Of a DNA stretch of 64,000 nt, positions 7,967 to 16,680 are shown piece by piece. The DNA comes from WHSW01 sp963740055 (GTDB lineage Bacteria; Actinomycetota; Thermoleophilia; Solirubrobacterales; 70-9), in contig CAVUCL010000005.1 of the NCBI GenBank assembly GCA_963740055.1, forward strand, positions 961,022 to 1,025,021, written 5' to 3'. Position numbers and translations under genes: made by a program. The notes beneath the pieces were generated by a model. It ran no database searches, was not told where the DNA came from, and was given only the letters and a program-made list of their open reading frames with translations. Within the stretch, counting starts at the first letter, position 1, and every line of letters starts with the position of its first letter.

Positions 7967-10957
7967 TCACTTGCTCGTCTCCGTGAGGTGGCGCCCCTCG
8001 ATGTCGACGTGGGGGAGCCACCGGTCGGCCCAGGCCGGGACCCACCAGCTCGCGCCGCCGGCGAGGACCAGGATCGCGGGCGCGAGCACGAGCACCGACA
8101 GCGCCGCGAGCGCGACCCCGACCGAGAGCCCGACGCCGAACTGCTTCACGGTCGGGTCGCCGTTGAGGATGAAGCTGGCGAAGACGGAGATCATGATCAA
8201 TGCCGCCGCGGCGATCACCTTGCCGCCGGCGGCGAGGCCGGCTCCGATCGCCTCGCGCTCGTCGGCGGCGCGCGCGCGGTGCTGCTCGATCTGGCTCATC
8301 AGGAACACCTGGTAGTCCATCGAGAGGCCGAAGAGGACGGCGAACATGATCAGCGGCACGAAGCTCGCGATCGGGTCCGTGCCGCTCGCGGTGTCGAGGC
8401 CGACGAGCCCGATGCCCCAGCCCTCCTGGAAGCAGAGGGTGACGACCCCGAACGCGGCGGTGACCGAGAGCACGTTCGCGATCGCCGCCTGGGTGGAGAC
8501 GACGACGGAGCGAAAGGCCGTCGTCAGGACGACGAAGCCGAGCCCGACGACGGCCGCGATCACCAGCAGCAGCCGGGCGGAGATCCCGGCGGCGAGATCG
8601 ACGTAGCTCGCCGTGGGGCCGCCGACGTGAGCCTCGACGTCGGTGCCCGCGGTCGACTGCGGGATCACGTACTCGCGGAACGTGCCGACCAGGTCGGCGG
8701 TCTCGGTCGCCGCCGGGGCCGTGGTCGGGATCACGGTGAACACGGCCGCGTCCCGAGCTTGATTGAGCTCCGGGGGTGACACGAGGTCGACGCCGGTCGT
8801 CCGGTTGAGCCCCTTCTGGAGCTTCACCAGTCGGGGGTCGGTGGCCTTCTTGTGGCCGCCGGCCCTGGTCAGCTCCTTGGTCAGCTCGTCCTTGAGCTGC
8901 TCGGCCTTGAACTGCTGGCGCTTGGCCTTCTGCTGCTCGGTCTCGAGCTGCGCCTGCTGGGTCTGCAGGTTCGCCGCCTCGACCTGGGCCTCGGTCGCCT
9001 GCTGCTCGAGCTGCTGCTTGCTCTGCCCGAGCGTGAACGCCTCGAGCGCGGCGGCGCCTGCCGCGCTCGCCAGCGCCGCCCCCTGCTCGCCGAGCGCCTC
9101 CGCCTCCGCGCGCAGCTCGGTCGCCTGATCCGCGACGCTCGCCGCGCGCTGCTCGGTCGCGTTGCGGGCCTCGGTGACCTGCGAGAGCTCGCCTCCAACG
9201 GCCGCCTGGCGCGACTGGACCCGGGCGAGCCGGCGCTCGAGCCGGTCCCGTTCTCGAGGCGATTCGGCCTGCGCGAGGCGGCTGCGGATCCGGTCCTCGA
9301 TCTCGCGCAGGGCGCCGAGCCGGGCGCTGAGTGCGGCTTCCCGGGCGCTGAGCTCGGCGGTGCGGCGAGCGATCGGCTTCGCCTCGGCGACCAGCTCGTC
9401 GAGCTGCTGTTGGAGCGTGCGGCGCGTCGCCAGCTCGTCGCGCTGTCGCTCGAGCTCGGCGCGCTGGACGCCGAGCGCGGCACCCTGGGCCTCGAGCGTC
9501 GCCTGCTCAACCTCGAGCGAGGACTGCTCCGCTTCGAGCGCATCCGCCTGGTCTTGGAGCTGCGCCGCCTCGGCCTCGCCCTGCCGCTGCTCGGACTCGA
9601 GCTTCGCCTGCAGGCGCTTCGCCTGCTTCTCCTGCCGCACCACCTCGGGGTCGGACTCGGCGGGCGTTCCGAGCTCGACGCCGACGATCAGGGGGCCGTT
9701 GAAGCCGACCCCGAACCCGGCCGCCATCAGGTCGTAGGCCTTGCGCTCGGTGGTCGACTTCGGCGTCGCCCCGACGTCCTCCTGTCCGAGCTCGAGCGAG
9801 AAGACCGGCACGATCAGCGGCAGCAGGATCGCCAGCGTGATCGCGATGCAGCGCCACGGATGGCGGGTGACGAACCTGCCCCAGGCGGCCCAGGCACCCT
9901 CGCCCGGCGGCTTGGGCGCCGGTCGCATGAAGGCGGGCACCCGGAGCGAGTCGATGTGCCGGCCGGCGATCGAGAGCAGTGCCGGCAGCCAGGTGATCGA
10001 GGCGAGGACGGCGGTGACGACCGCGAACGCCGCCGAGTAGCCGAGCGTCGTGACGAGCGGGATCCCGGCGATCAACAGCGTCACGAGGGCGATCACCACG
10101 GTGGTGCCCGCGAACACGATCGCCGTTCCCGAGGTCGCGACCGCGGTCGCGATCGCCTCGTCGGTCGGCCGTCCGTCGGCGCGTTCGGACCGGTAGCGGG
10201 AGACGAGGAAGAGCGCGTAGTCGATCCCGACACCGAGGCCGATCATCGTCGCCAACGTCGGCCCGACCGACGGCACCGTGACCACGTTGGCGAGCAGCCC
10301 GATCAGCGAGAGCCCGGCGACGAGCGCGAAGACCGCGGAGAGGATCGGCATCCCCATCGCCACCAAGGTGCCGAAGGTGAACGCGAGGATGATCATCGCG
10401 GCGGTCAGGCCGACCACCTCGCTGCTCTCCGTCTCGGGCTCCGACAGCTCGCTGCCGATCGAGCCTCCGGCGGCCACCTCCATCCCGGCCTCGCGGGCGG
10501 GCGCCGCGGCATCGAGGACCGAGGACGCGATCTGCTCGGTCAGGGCGCCGCTGCCGACGTCGAGCAGCACCGGGATGAACGCGGTCCGCTCGTCCTTGCT
10601 CAGCTGCGTGGCGTGCTTCTTGCCGTACGGGCTCGGCGCGCTGTGGACGTGCTTGAGCTTCTTGATCGCCTGGTGCGAGCTCTTGATCGCCGCCTCGTTC
10701 GCGGCGTCGGTGACCTTCCCCTCGCGGGCCTTGAAGACGATCGGGTTGGCGCCGTTCTGCTGCGGCGGAAAGCGCTCGCTGAGCAGATCCGTCGCCGCCT
10801 GGCTGTCGGTGCCCGGAAGCTCGAGGTTGTTCGAGGTGTTGCCGCCGAACGCGCGAAATGAGGCCGCGAGCACGATTACGGCGACGATCCAGGCCGCGGT
10901 GACGATCCACCTGTGATGAGCGGTGAAGAGCCCGAGCCGATAGAGCTTCCGTGCCAT
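7967..10957 (-). CDS. MMPL-family RND transporter with long coiled-coil insertion
   Basis: 996-aa inner-membrane exporter. It has the MMPL arrangement of one TM helix, a first outer loop, five TM helices (182-330), a seventh TM near 365-388, a second outer loop and the last TM block from 795. GVGIDYALFLVSRYR (243-257) and GLSMDYQVFLMSQIEQHR carry the proton-relay Asp-Tyr pairs of the family. Between TM7 and TM8 is a Gln/Glu/Ala/Leu-rich coiled coil at about 436-697. Coiled-coil hairpins in the same loop are known in mycobacterial MmpL4/MmpL5. It lies 23 nt after the aldehyde dehydrogenase-oxidase fusion with a GGAG ribosome site, so both are probably one operon and the cargo may be a lipid or fatty acid. 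Confidence 0.9.
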   Translation of the reverse strand: MARKLYRLGLFTAHHRWIVTAAWIVAVIVLAASFRAFGGNTSNNLELPGTDSQAATDLLSERFPPQQNGANPIVFKAREGKVTDAANEAAIKSSHQAIKKLKHVHSAPSPYGKKHATQLSKDERTAFIPVLLDVGSGALTEQIASSVLDAAAPAREAGMEVAAGGSIGSELSEPETESSEVVGLTAAMIILAFTFGTLVAMGMPILSAVFALVAGLSLIGLLANVVTVPSVGPTLATMIGLGVGIDYALFLVSRYRSERADGRPTDEAIATAVATSGTAIVFAGTTVVIALVTLLIAGIPLVTTLGYSAAFAVVTAVLASITWLPALLSIAGRHIDSLRVPAFMRPAPKPPGEGAWAAWGRFVTRHPWRCIAITLAILLPLIVPVFSLELGQEDVGATPKSTTERKAYDLMAAGFGVGFNGPLIVGVELGTPAESDPEVVRQEKQAKRLQAKLESEQRQGEAEAAQLQDQADALEAEQSSLEVEQATLEAQGAALGVQRAELERQRDELATRRTLQQQLDELVAEAKPIARRTAELSAREAALSARLGALREIEDRIRSRLAQAESPRERDRLERRLARVQSRQAAVGGELSQVTEARNATEQRAASVADQATELRAEAEALGEQGAALASAAGAAALEAFTLGQSKQQLEQQATEAQVEAANLQTQQAQLETEQQKAKRQQFKAEQLKDELTKELTRAGGHKKATDPRLVKLQKGLNRTTGVDLVSPPELNQARDAAVFTVIPTTAPAATETADLVGTFREYVIPQSTAGTDVEAHVGGPTASYVDLAAGISARLLLVIAAVVGLGFVVLTTAFRSVVVSTQAAIANVLSVTAAFGVVTLCFQEGWGIGLVGLDTASGTDPIASFVPLIMFAVLFGLSMDYQVFLMSQIEQHRARAADEREAIGAGLAAGGKVIAAAALIMISVFASFILNGDPTVKQFGVGLSVGVALAALSVLVLAPAILVLAGGASWWVPAWADRWLPHVDIEGRHLTETSK

Positions 10958-10965
10958 CAGATTCG

Positions 10966-10977
10966 CTCCGGCCGGAG
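10966..10977. promoter_or_regulatory. Perfect 12-bp palindrome with MMPL ribosome binding site
   Basis: CTCCGGCCGGAG occupies most of the 23-nt gap between the fusion gene's stop and the MMPL start. Read on the minus strand its second half supplies GGAG, 8 nt before the ATG. It could sequester the ribosome site or simply be chance in GC-rich DNA. Confidence 0.35.
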
Positions 10978-10979
10978 TC

Positions 10980-13900
10980 TCAGGTTGACGCGATCGCGTG
11001 CGCCGTCCGCCGCGCCAGCGCCATGATCGTCAGCATCGGGTTGGTCCCCGATGGAGAGGGGAAGGCGCTTGCGTCGCCGATCCAGACTCCGGGGACGTCG
11101 TGGAGCTGGCCGTTCGGGTCGGCGACCGAGGTCGCCGGGTCGGCGCCCATCCGGCAGGAGCCCATCTGGTGGGCGGAGAAGAGGCCGAACTCGCGCGGCG
11201 CGATCGGGTGCGAGAGGACGTCGGCGACGAACGCGTCGAGGTCCTCGCCGCGCCGCCAGTCGCCCGCCTTGCGGGCGCTGCCGACGATCTCCTCCGCCCC
11301 GGCCGCCTCGTGGATGCGGATCAGGGTCTCGACCCCGGCGCGGATGTTGCGGATGTCGACCTCGTCGGTGATCGGATAGTGGGTGACCGCATTGCCGGCC
11401 TCGTCGACCGAGACCCGGCCGTGGCCCTGCTCGCGGGTGAGGTTGATCAGCGGCGCCGAGCGCGCCCACTCCTTCATTCGCCGCTTGTGGTCGGCACCCG
11501 AGCGCCAGGGCACCGCACCGGCGAACAGGCCGGTGGTCGCCTGGGCGCCCTCGATCAGGAAGCCGTGGCCGTCGCCGAGGTCGGCGAACTCATGCGAAAG
11601 CGCCGCCTGCGGTGGTCCCCAGGACCAGTCCTGGGGCTCGGGGTAGTAGGCGGTCACCGCCGCGGTCGGGTGCAGGCGCAGGAAGTCGCCGGTCGCCGGC
11701 CCGCCGATCTGCGAGCGCAGCAGCAGGGCCGGGGACTCGATCGAGCCACAGGCGACGATCACGGTCGGCGCCCTGACCTCGAACCGGACCGCGGCGCCGT
11801 CGCCGGGCGGCGCCTCGGGGTCGGCGAACACGGCCTCGACCCCGCTCGCGCGCCCGCCGGCGACGAGGACCCGCTCGGCGCGACAGCCGGCGAGGATCCG
11901 GGCGCCGTCGCGCTGCGCGTCGACGAGGTAGGTCTTCGCGGTCGAGAGCTTCGAGCCCGACTGGTCGCCGAAGCCCATGTAGGCGGCGCTTGCCGGGTCG
12001 TAGCGATCGCGGTCGGCGTTGCGCGCGACCCTGCGGAAGTCGTATCCCGCCTCCCTGCATGCCTGCTCGAGGCGCTGGTGGGGGCCGTTCAGGTCCGAGC
12101 AGTCCTCGTTCACCTCGATCCGGGTCGAGACCGCGTCCAGGTGGGCGTCGAACTCGGCGCCGTCGAGCCCCTCGAGCCCGTGCTCGCGCGCCCACTCGTC
12201 GCGGACCCAGTCGTGGGTGCGCAGGCAGTTGGTCCAGTTGACCACCGTCCCACCGCCGACCGCCTTGCCGGCGACGACCGCGACCTGCCCCTCGGCGGTC
12301 GGGAACGGGCCGCCGTTGAGGTACATGCGCTGGTAGGCCGAGAGCTCGAGCTGGTCGAAGTCGCGGTCGTCGTAGTAGCCGCCCATCTCGAGCACGACCA
12401 CGGAGCTGCCCGCCGCCGCGAGCTCGGCGGCGATCACGCCGCCGCCGGCGCCCGAGCCGACGACGCAGACGTCGGCCTCGATCGTCTCGCCCGCCGCGGG
12501 GCGGTCGATCGTCAGCGGGCGCTCGCGGTCCGGGGGCGGAGAGATCGGACCCGGGTATCCGATCGCGTCCCAGGTCGGGTTGCGGCCGGTGCCGAGGTCC
12601 GGCAGCGCGTAGAACAGGGTCTTCGCCAGCGCCCGCAGGGTCGTCAGCCCGGCGAGCGCCTCGGGACTCTGGTCCGAGAACCCGTGCACGATCTGCTCGC
12701 GCAGGTCGAGCGGCGTCGCCGCCGCCATCCCGCTCTCGGCGAGCGCGTCGAGCAGCTCGCGCAGGCCGGTCACCTGCTCGTCGGTGAGCTGGTTCTGAAG
12801 CAGCGCGACCTCGACCCCCTCGGGGACCGCGGCGATCGACGCCGAGCGCGCCCAGAAGCCGTGCTCGTCATCCTCGCCCGGAGGCGGATCGAGGGCCGGG
12901 ATGAAGGTGTCGCAGAGCGCCGCCAGGGTCGACCGCTGCCGATCGTCGAACAACTCGCTGGTCGCCAGCGCGGCGAAGGTGTCGCCGATCGTCGCGCTCA
13001 CCTGGGCGTCGTAGGGGAAGTGATGGGCGTCGCGCGAGGGCGCGTAGCCGGGGGTGACCATCAGCGACTGGCGCTTCGTGTACTTGCGGATCCCCTCGGG
13101 TCCGTGGCGCGAGCCGAGTCCCGAGGCCTTCCAGCCGCCCATCGGCAGCTCGAGCGCCGCGTAGTTGAGCTGCGCGTCGTTGACGATCGCGGTCCCCGCC
13201 TCGACCCGCCGGGCGACCGCCTCGCCGCGCTCGTGGTCGCGCGTCCAGACCGAGGCCTGGAGCCCGTAGGGACCGTCGTTGGCGAGCTCGATCGCCTGCT
13301 CGGCGTCGCGCACCCGCATCACCGGCAGGGTCGGGCCGAACGTCTCCTCGACCATGCAGCGCATCGAGTGGTCGACGTCGGCGAGCACCGTCGGGCGGTA
13401 GAAGCGGCCCGGGCCCTCGCCGCGCTCGCCGCCGGTGACCACGCGGGCGCCCTTGTCGACCGCGTCGCGGACGTGCGCCTCGATCAGCTCGATCTGGGGC
13501 GGGAAGATGATCGCGCCGACGTCGACCGAGCCCGGCGCTCCGGGCGGGCCCTGGCGCAGCGCCTCGACCTTGTCCGTGACCCGCTCGAGGAACTCGTCGT
13601 GGACGGCGTCCTCGACGTAGATCCGCTCGACCGAGATGCAGACCTGGCCCGAGTTGTTGAGCCCGTAGGAGACGGCGGCGTTCGCGGCCCGCTCGAGGTC
13701 GGCGTCGGCGAGCACGATCATCGGGTCCTTGCCGCCGAGCTCGAGGCTGACCGGGGTCAGCGTCGCCGCCGCCTGCGCCATCACCTTCTTGCCGGTCTCG
13801 ACCGAGCCGGTGAACATGACGAAGTCGACCTCGTCGACGAGCGCGGCGCCGGTCTCGCCGCGCCCGGTCGCGACCGCGAACACGTCCTCCGGGAGACCGG

Positions 13901-14468
13901 AGTCGGCGAGCATCTCGGCGAGCACGATCGAGGTCAGCGGGGTCACCTCGGAGGGCTTGAGCACGACGGCGTTGCCGGCGGCGAGCGCCGGGATGCAGTC
14001 GCCGAACGAGTTGTTGAGCGGGTAGTTCCATGGGCCGATCACGCCGACGACCCCGAGCGGCGCGTAGCGGACGACGAGCTTGCGGCCGCGGACGAACGGC
14101 GAGGCGGACTCGATCCGCTCGTCGGCGAGGTAGGCGGGCGCCTGGCGGGCCCAGAACTCGAGCGCCGAGAGCCCGTAGGAGAGCTCGGCGAACTGGGTCT
14201 CGTCGAGCGGCCGCCCGGTCTCGGCCGAGATCGTGCCGACGACCCGCTCGGCGTTCGCGACCAGCCACCGGCGGGCGGCGAGCAGCACCTCGGCGCGGGC
14301 CTCGAAGCCCGCCCGCTCCCACCCCGGCTGCGCCGCGCGCGCCCGGGCGACCAGCGCGCGGACCTCGTCCGCTCCGAGCTCCGGCACCGTGCCGAGCGTC
14401 TCGCCGGTGGCGGGATTCTCGACCGCGATCGCGCCGGCGGCGGCCTCGACGCTCCCCTGGTCGGCCAT
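10980..14468 (-). CDS. Aldehyde dehydrogenase fused to GMC-family long-chain alcohol oxidase
   Basis: One uninterrupted 1162-codon frame. Residues 1-485 are an NAD(P)-dependent aldehyde dehydrogenase: Asn148 in GPWNYP, general-base Glu243 in LELGGKDP, nucleophile Cys277 in NNSGQVCIS. From about 505 a helical module (LFDDRQRSTLAALCDTFIP) resembles the N-terminal extension of long-chain fatty alcohol oxidases. Residues 665 to the end are an FAD-binding GMC oxidoreductase: GSGAGGG at 671-677, then SAHQMGSCRMG and PSGTNPMLTIMAL near the C terminus, with the His/Asn active-site pair. Together they could take an alcohol to a carboxylate through a channelled aldehyde (inference). Only about 20 residues join the halves. 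ATG 14468 is 7 nt after a TAGACT box. MMPL follows in the same direction. Confidence 0.88.
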   Translation of the reverse strand: MADQGSVEAAAGAIAVENPATGETLGTVPELGADEVRALVARARAAQPGWERAGFEARAEVLLAARRWLVANAERVVGTISAETGRPLDETQFAELSYGLSALEFWARQAPAYLADERIESASPFVRGRKLVVRYAPLGVVGVIGPWNYPLNNSFGDCIPALAAGNAVVLKPSEVTPLTSIVLAEMLADSGLPEDVFAVATGRGETGAALVDEVDFVMFTGSVETGKKVMAQAAATLTPVSLELGGKDPMIVLADADLERAANAAVSYGLNNSGQVCISVERIYVEDAVHDEFLERVTDKVEALRQGPPGAPGSVDVGAIIFPPQIELIEAHVRDAVDKGARVVTGGERGEGPGRFYRPTVLADVDHSMRCMVEETFGPTLPVMRVRDAEQAIELANDGPYGLQASVWTRDHERGEAVARRVEAGTAIVNDAQLNYAALELPMGGWKASGLGSRHGPEGIRKYTKRQSLMVTPGYAPSRDAHHFPYDAQVSATIGDTFAALATSELFDDRQRSTLAALCDTFIPALDPPPGEDDEHGFWARSASIAAVPEGVEVALLQNQLTDEQVTGLRELLDALAESGMAAATPLDLREQIVHGFSDQSPEALAGLTTLRALAKTLFYALPDLGTGRNPTWDAIGYPGPISPPPDRERPLTIDRPAAGETIEADVCVVGSGAGGGVIAAELAAAGSSVVVLEMGGYYDDRDFDQLELSAYQRMYLNGGPFPTAEGQVAVVAGKAVGGGTVVNWTNCLRTHDWVRDEWAREHGLEGLDGAEFDAHLDAVSTRIEVNEDCSDLNGPHQRLEQACREAGYDFRRVARNADRDRYDPASAAYMGFGDQSGSKLSTAKTYLVDAQRDGARILAGCRAERVLVAGGRASGVEAVFADPEAPPGDGAAVRFEVRAPTVIVACGSIESPALLLRSQIGGPATGDFLRLHPTAAVTAYYPEPQDWSWGPPQAALSHEFADLGDGHGFLIEGAQATTGLFAGAVPWRSGADHKRRMKEWARSAPLINLTREQGHGRVSVDEAGNAVTHYPITDEVDIRNIRAGVETLIRIHEAAGAEEIVGSARKAGDWRRGEDLDAFVADVLSHPIAPREFGLFSAHQMGSCRMGADPATSVADPNGQLHDVPGVWIGDASAFPSPSGTNPMLTIMALARRTAHAIAST

Positions 14469-15439
14469 GTCGACGAGTCTATGCGACCGAGTGCGGCGCG
14501 ATCGAGCGCGGTGTCGTCCTCGATCACCTCGGTCCCGGCCATGCGATCGGCCCACGAGCGCCGTCGATCGTCGAAGGCGAGGACGAGGAAGCCGATTCCG
14601 AGGCTGAGGATCGAGAGCCCGGTGCCGATCACGCGGCGGAAGGCGCGGCGGGCGCCGATGTGGCGCTCGCCGTCGACGTCGAGGCGGATCGAGAGGAAGC
14701 GCATCCCGGGCGTCTGGCCGGCGAGCGACCAGAAGAAGCCGAGGTATGCCGCGCCGGCGGCGATCCACAGCGCGGCACCGAGGGCGAGCTGCCATCCCGA
14801 GGTGCTGGAGTCGTCGCCGAGCACGCCCCCGATCGTGAGCCCGAAGATCGCCGAGATCCCGAGGAAGACCAGGTTGAGGAAGGCGCCGTCGGCGGCGGCC
14901 GCGACCGCCCTGGTGACGAGCCCGACCTCGGTCGCGGGCTCGGTGCGCTGCGGCCGCCCGCGCAGGCGGCGCGCGACCCGGTCGATGACCGCGTCGAAGC
15001 GGTCGGCGATCTCGCGGATCTGGCGGCCGATGTCCTGGATCAGGCCGAAGCCCTGCGACGCGATCGCCGCTCGCACCTCCGGCGCCTCGGCGATCCGCTC
15101 GACCAGCTTCTGCGCCTCGTCGGAGGCGAGCAGCCGATCCCAGACATGGTCGACGAGCTCCGAGTCGAGCACGCGGACGGCGGCGCGCTCGACCGCCGGG
15201 CTCGAGAGCGTGCGTTCGAAGGCGTCCTGGGCCGCGTCGCTCTCGAGCACGCGGATGATCGCCCGTTCGACCGCCGGGCTCTCGAGCGCGCGCACGATCG
15301 CCTCCTCGGTCGTGCGCTCGACCGCCCCGTCGATCCCGGTCGCCGCAGCGACCCGCTCGGCTCCCCGGGCGCCGATCCCGAGCAGCCGCCCGGGCAGCGG
15401 GCGACGCGGGTCGCGCGGCTGTGGCTGGTCGGGCGCCAT
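14039..15439 (-). CDS. RDD-family membrane protein with N-terminal helical repeats
   Basis: Recognisable from ATG 15439 to about 14490 (roughly 315 aa). The N-terminal third carries imperfect repeats around SPAVERAxxRVLxS; then comes an RDD domain (GLVTRAVAAAADGAFLNLVF... GQTPGMRFLSIRLD... DDRRRSWADRMAGTEVI) with three membrane helices. RDD proteins are often transporters or envelope proteins of unknown role. Past the RDD domain the frame stays open to 14039, running 430 nt into the aldehyde dehydrogenase with an Arg/Ser/Pro-rich tail typical of a shadow frame. A TAG at 14481-14479 in the adjacent frame, inside the next gene's -10 box, is the more natural end if one base is extra. Confidence 0.65.
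   Translation of the reverse strand: MAPDQPQPRDPRRPLPGRLLGIGARGAERVAAATGIDGAVERTTEEAIVRALESPAVERAIIRVLESDAAQDAFERTLSSPAVERAAVRVLDSELVDHVWDRLLASDEAQKLVERIAEAPEVRAAIASQGFGLIQDIGRQIREIADRFDAVIDRVARRLRGRPQRTEPATEVGLVTRAVAAAADGAFLNLVFLGISAIFGLTIGGVLGDDSSTSGWQLALGAALWIAAGAAYLGFFWSLAGQTPGMRFLSIRLDVDGERHIGARRAFRRVIGTGLSILSLGIGFLVLAFDDRRRSWADRMAGTEVIEDDTALDRAALGRIDSSTWPTRGASRPPPARSRSRIPPPARRSARCRSSERTRSARWSPGRARRSRGGSGRASRPAPRCCSPPAGGWSRTPSGSSARSRPRPGGRSTRPSSPSSPTGSRRSSSGPARRPPTSPTSGSSPPRRSSAAASSSSATRRSGSSA
14476..14481 (-). promoter_or_regulatory. -10 element of leaderless promoter (TAGACT)
   Basis: On the minus strand TAGACT is followed by 7 nt (CGTCGAC) and ATG 14468 of the dehydrogenase-oxidase fusion. 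The TAG of the box is also the likely stop of the upstream RDD gene in a shifted frame. Confidence 0.55.
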
Positions 15440-15510
15440 CGGCAGGATGGTCGCGCCCGCGACGGTCGGAACCGCCGACCGGCCGCCAGGCGGCCTGCGA
15501 CGATGGCGCC

Positions 15511-16662
15511 GTGCGCACCGCGATCGTCTCGGACATGCACCTGGGCGCCGGCTCGGGCGCCGACCTGTTGCGCCGGCCCGAGTTCGCGCCCCGGCTGCTC
15601 GCGGCGCTCGAGGGCGCCGACCGGGTCGTCCTGCTCGGCGACGTGCTCGAGCTTCGCGACCGCCCGCTCGCCGACGTGCTCGCCGACTCGCGCGAGTTCA
15701 TCGGCCAGCTCGGCGAGGTGGTCGACGACGGCGAGCTGGTGATCGTCGCCGGCAACCACGACCACCACCTGGCCGAGCGCTGGCTCGAGCGGGTCGGCCT
15801 CGACGGCGGGGGCCAGCTCGGCCTCGAGCAGCGCTTCGCGCCCGGCGACGGCGCGCTCGGCGCACTCGCCGGGCAGGCCGGGAGGGTCGCGGTCGAGGCC
15901 GCGTACCCGGGCCTGTGGGTCCGCGACGGTGTCTACGCCACCCACGGGCACTTCCTCGACCGCCATCTCACCGTGCCGACGTTCGAGCGCCTCGGGATCG
16001 CGGTGGTCGAGCGGATCCTCGGCATCCCCCCGGGTGGGCCCGACCCGCTCGCCCCGCCCGACGACCCCGAGGTCGGGGAGATCGAGGAGTACGAGCGGGT
16101 CCTGACCCCGGTCTACGCGTTCCTGTTCCAGCTCGCCCAGTCGGGCAGCGGCGGGCGCTCGTCGAGCGCCAGCCCCTCGATGCGGATCTGGAGCGCGCTC
16201 GGCGGCGGCGAGACCCGAGCCGCGCGCCTGCGCGGCTGGCTGCTGGGCTCGGTCGCGGTCCCGGGGGCGGTCGGGATCGCGAACCGGCTCGGCCTCGGGC
16301 CGGTGCGCGCCGACCTCTCCCCGGGGGCGATCACCCGCGCGGCGCTGCTCGCGCTCGGCGAGGTGATCGAGCGGCTCGCGATCGACGCCGAGCACGTCGT
16401 CTTCGGCCACACCCATCGGCGCGGTCCGTTCGGCGACGAGCCGGGCTGGAGCGCCGGCACGACGCGCCTCTGGAACACCGGCAGCTGGGTGCACTCGCCG
16501 GCGCTGCTGCGGGCGACGGCCGCCGAGAGCCCCTACTGGCCGGGCACCGTCTGCTTCGTCGGCGACACCGGCGAGCCCGAGCTCGTCCACCTGCTCGACG
16601 ACCTCGAGCGCGGCGACCTCGGCCGCGGCGACATGCGCGGCGAGGAGGGCTCGGGCGTCTAG
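15511..16662 (+). CDS. Calcineurin-like metallophosphoesterase
   Basis: 383-aa metallophosphoesterase. All five metal-binding blocks are visible in order: SDMHLG (Asp8, His10), LLGDVLELRD, AGNHDHH, ATHGHF and FGHTHR. These bind a dinuclear metal centre that hydrolyses phosphomonoesters or diesters. The order and size resemble UDP-2,3-diacylglucosamine hydrolase-like and DNA-repair-like relatives, but no substrate can be assigned. No signal peptide. GTG 15511 is chosen because the first motif follows directly and a weak GACGAT box lies just upstream; the frame is open back to 15421 without conserved sequence. It is divergent from the RDD gene. Confidence 0.88.
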   Translation: MRTAIVSDMHLGAGSGADLLRRPEFAPRLLAALEGADRVVLLGDVLELRDRPLADVLADSREFIGQLGEVVDDGELVIVAGNHDHHLAERWLERVGLDGGGQLGLEQRFAPGDGALGALAGQAGRVAVEAAYPGLWVRDGVYATHGHFLDRHLTVPTFERLGIAVVERILGIPPGGPDPLAPPDDPEVGEIEEYERVLTPVYAFLFQLAQSGSGGRSSSASPSMRIWSALGGGETRAARLRGWLLGSVAVPGAVGIANRLGLGPVRADLSPGAITRAALLALGEVIERLAIDAEHVVFGHTHRRGPFGDEPGWSAGTTRLWNTGSWVHSPALLRATAAESPYWPGTVCFVGDTGEPELVHLLDDLERGDLGRGDMRGEEGSGV

Positions 16663-16667
16663 GTCTC

Positions 16668-16673
16668 TAGCCT
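16668..16673 (+). promoter_or_regulatory. -10 element of leaderless promoter (TAGCCT)
   Basis: TAGCCT is followed by 7 nt and GTG 16681, a few bases after the stop of the metallophosphoesterase. Confidence 0.5.
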
Positions 16674-16680
16674 CTCGCGG

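Noticed and set aside
10998..16670. 1890-codon plus-strand open frame
   Set aside because: Spans several well-supported genes on the other strand and has only low-complexity Arg/Asp/Pro sequence; kept only its in-frame unrelated tail as noise.
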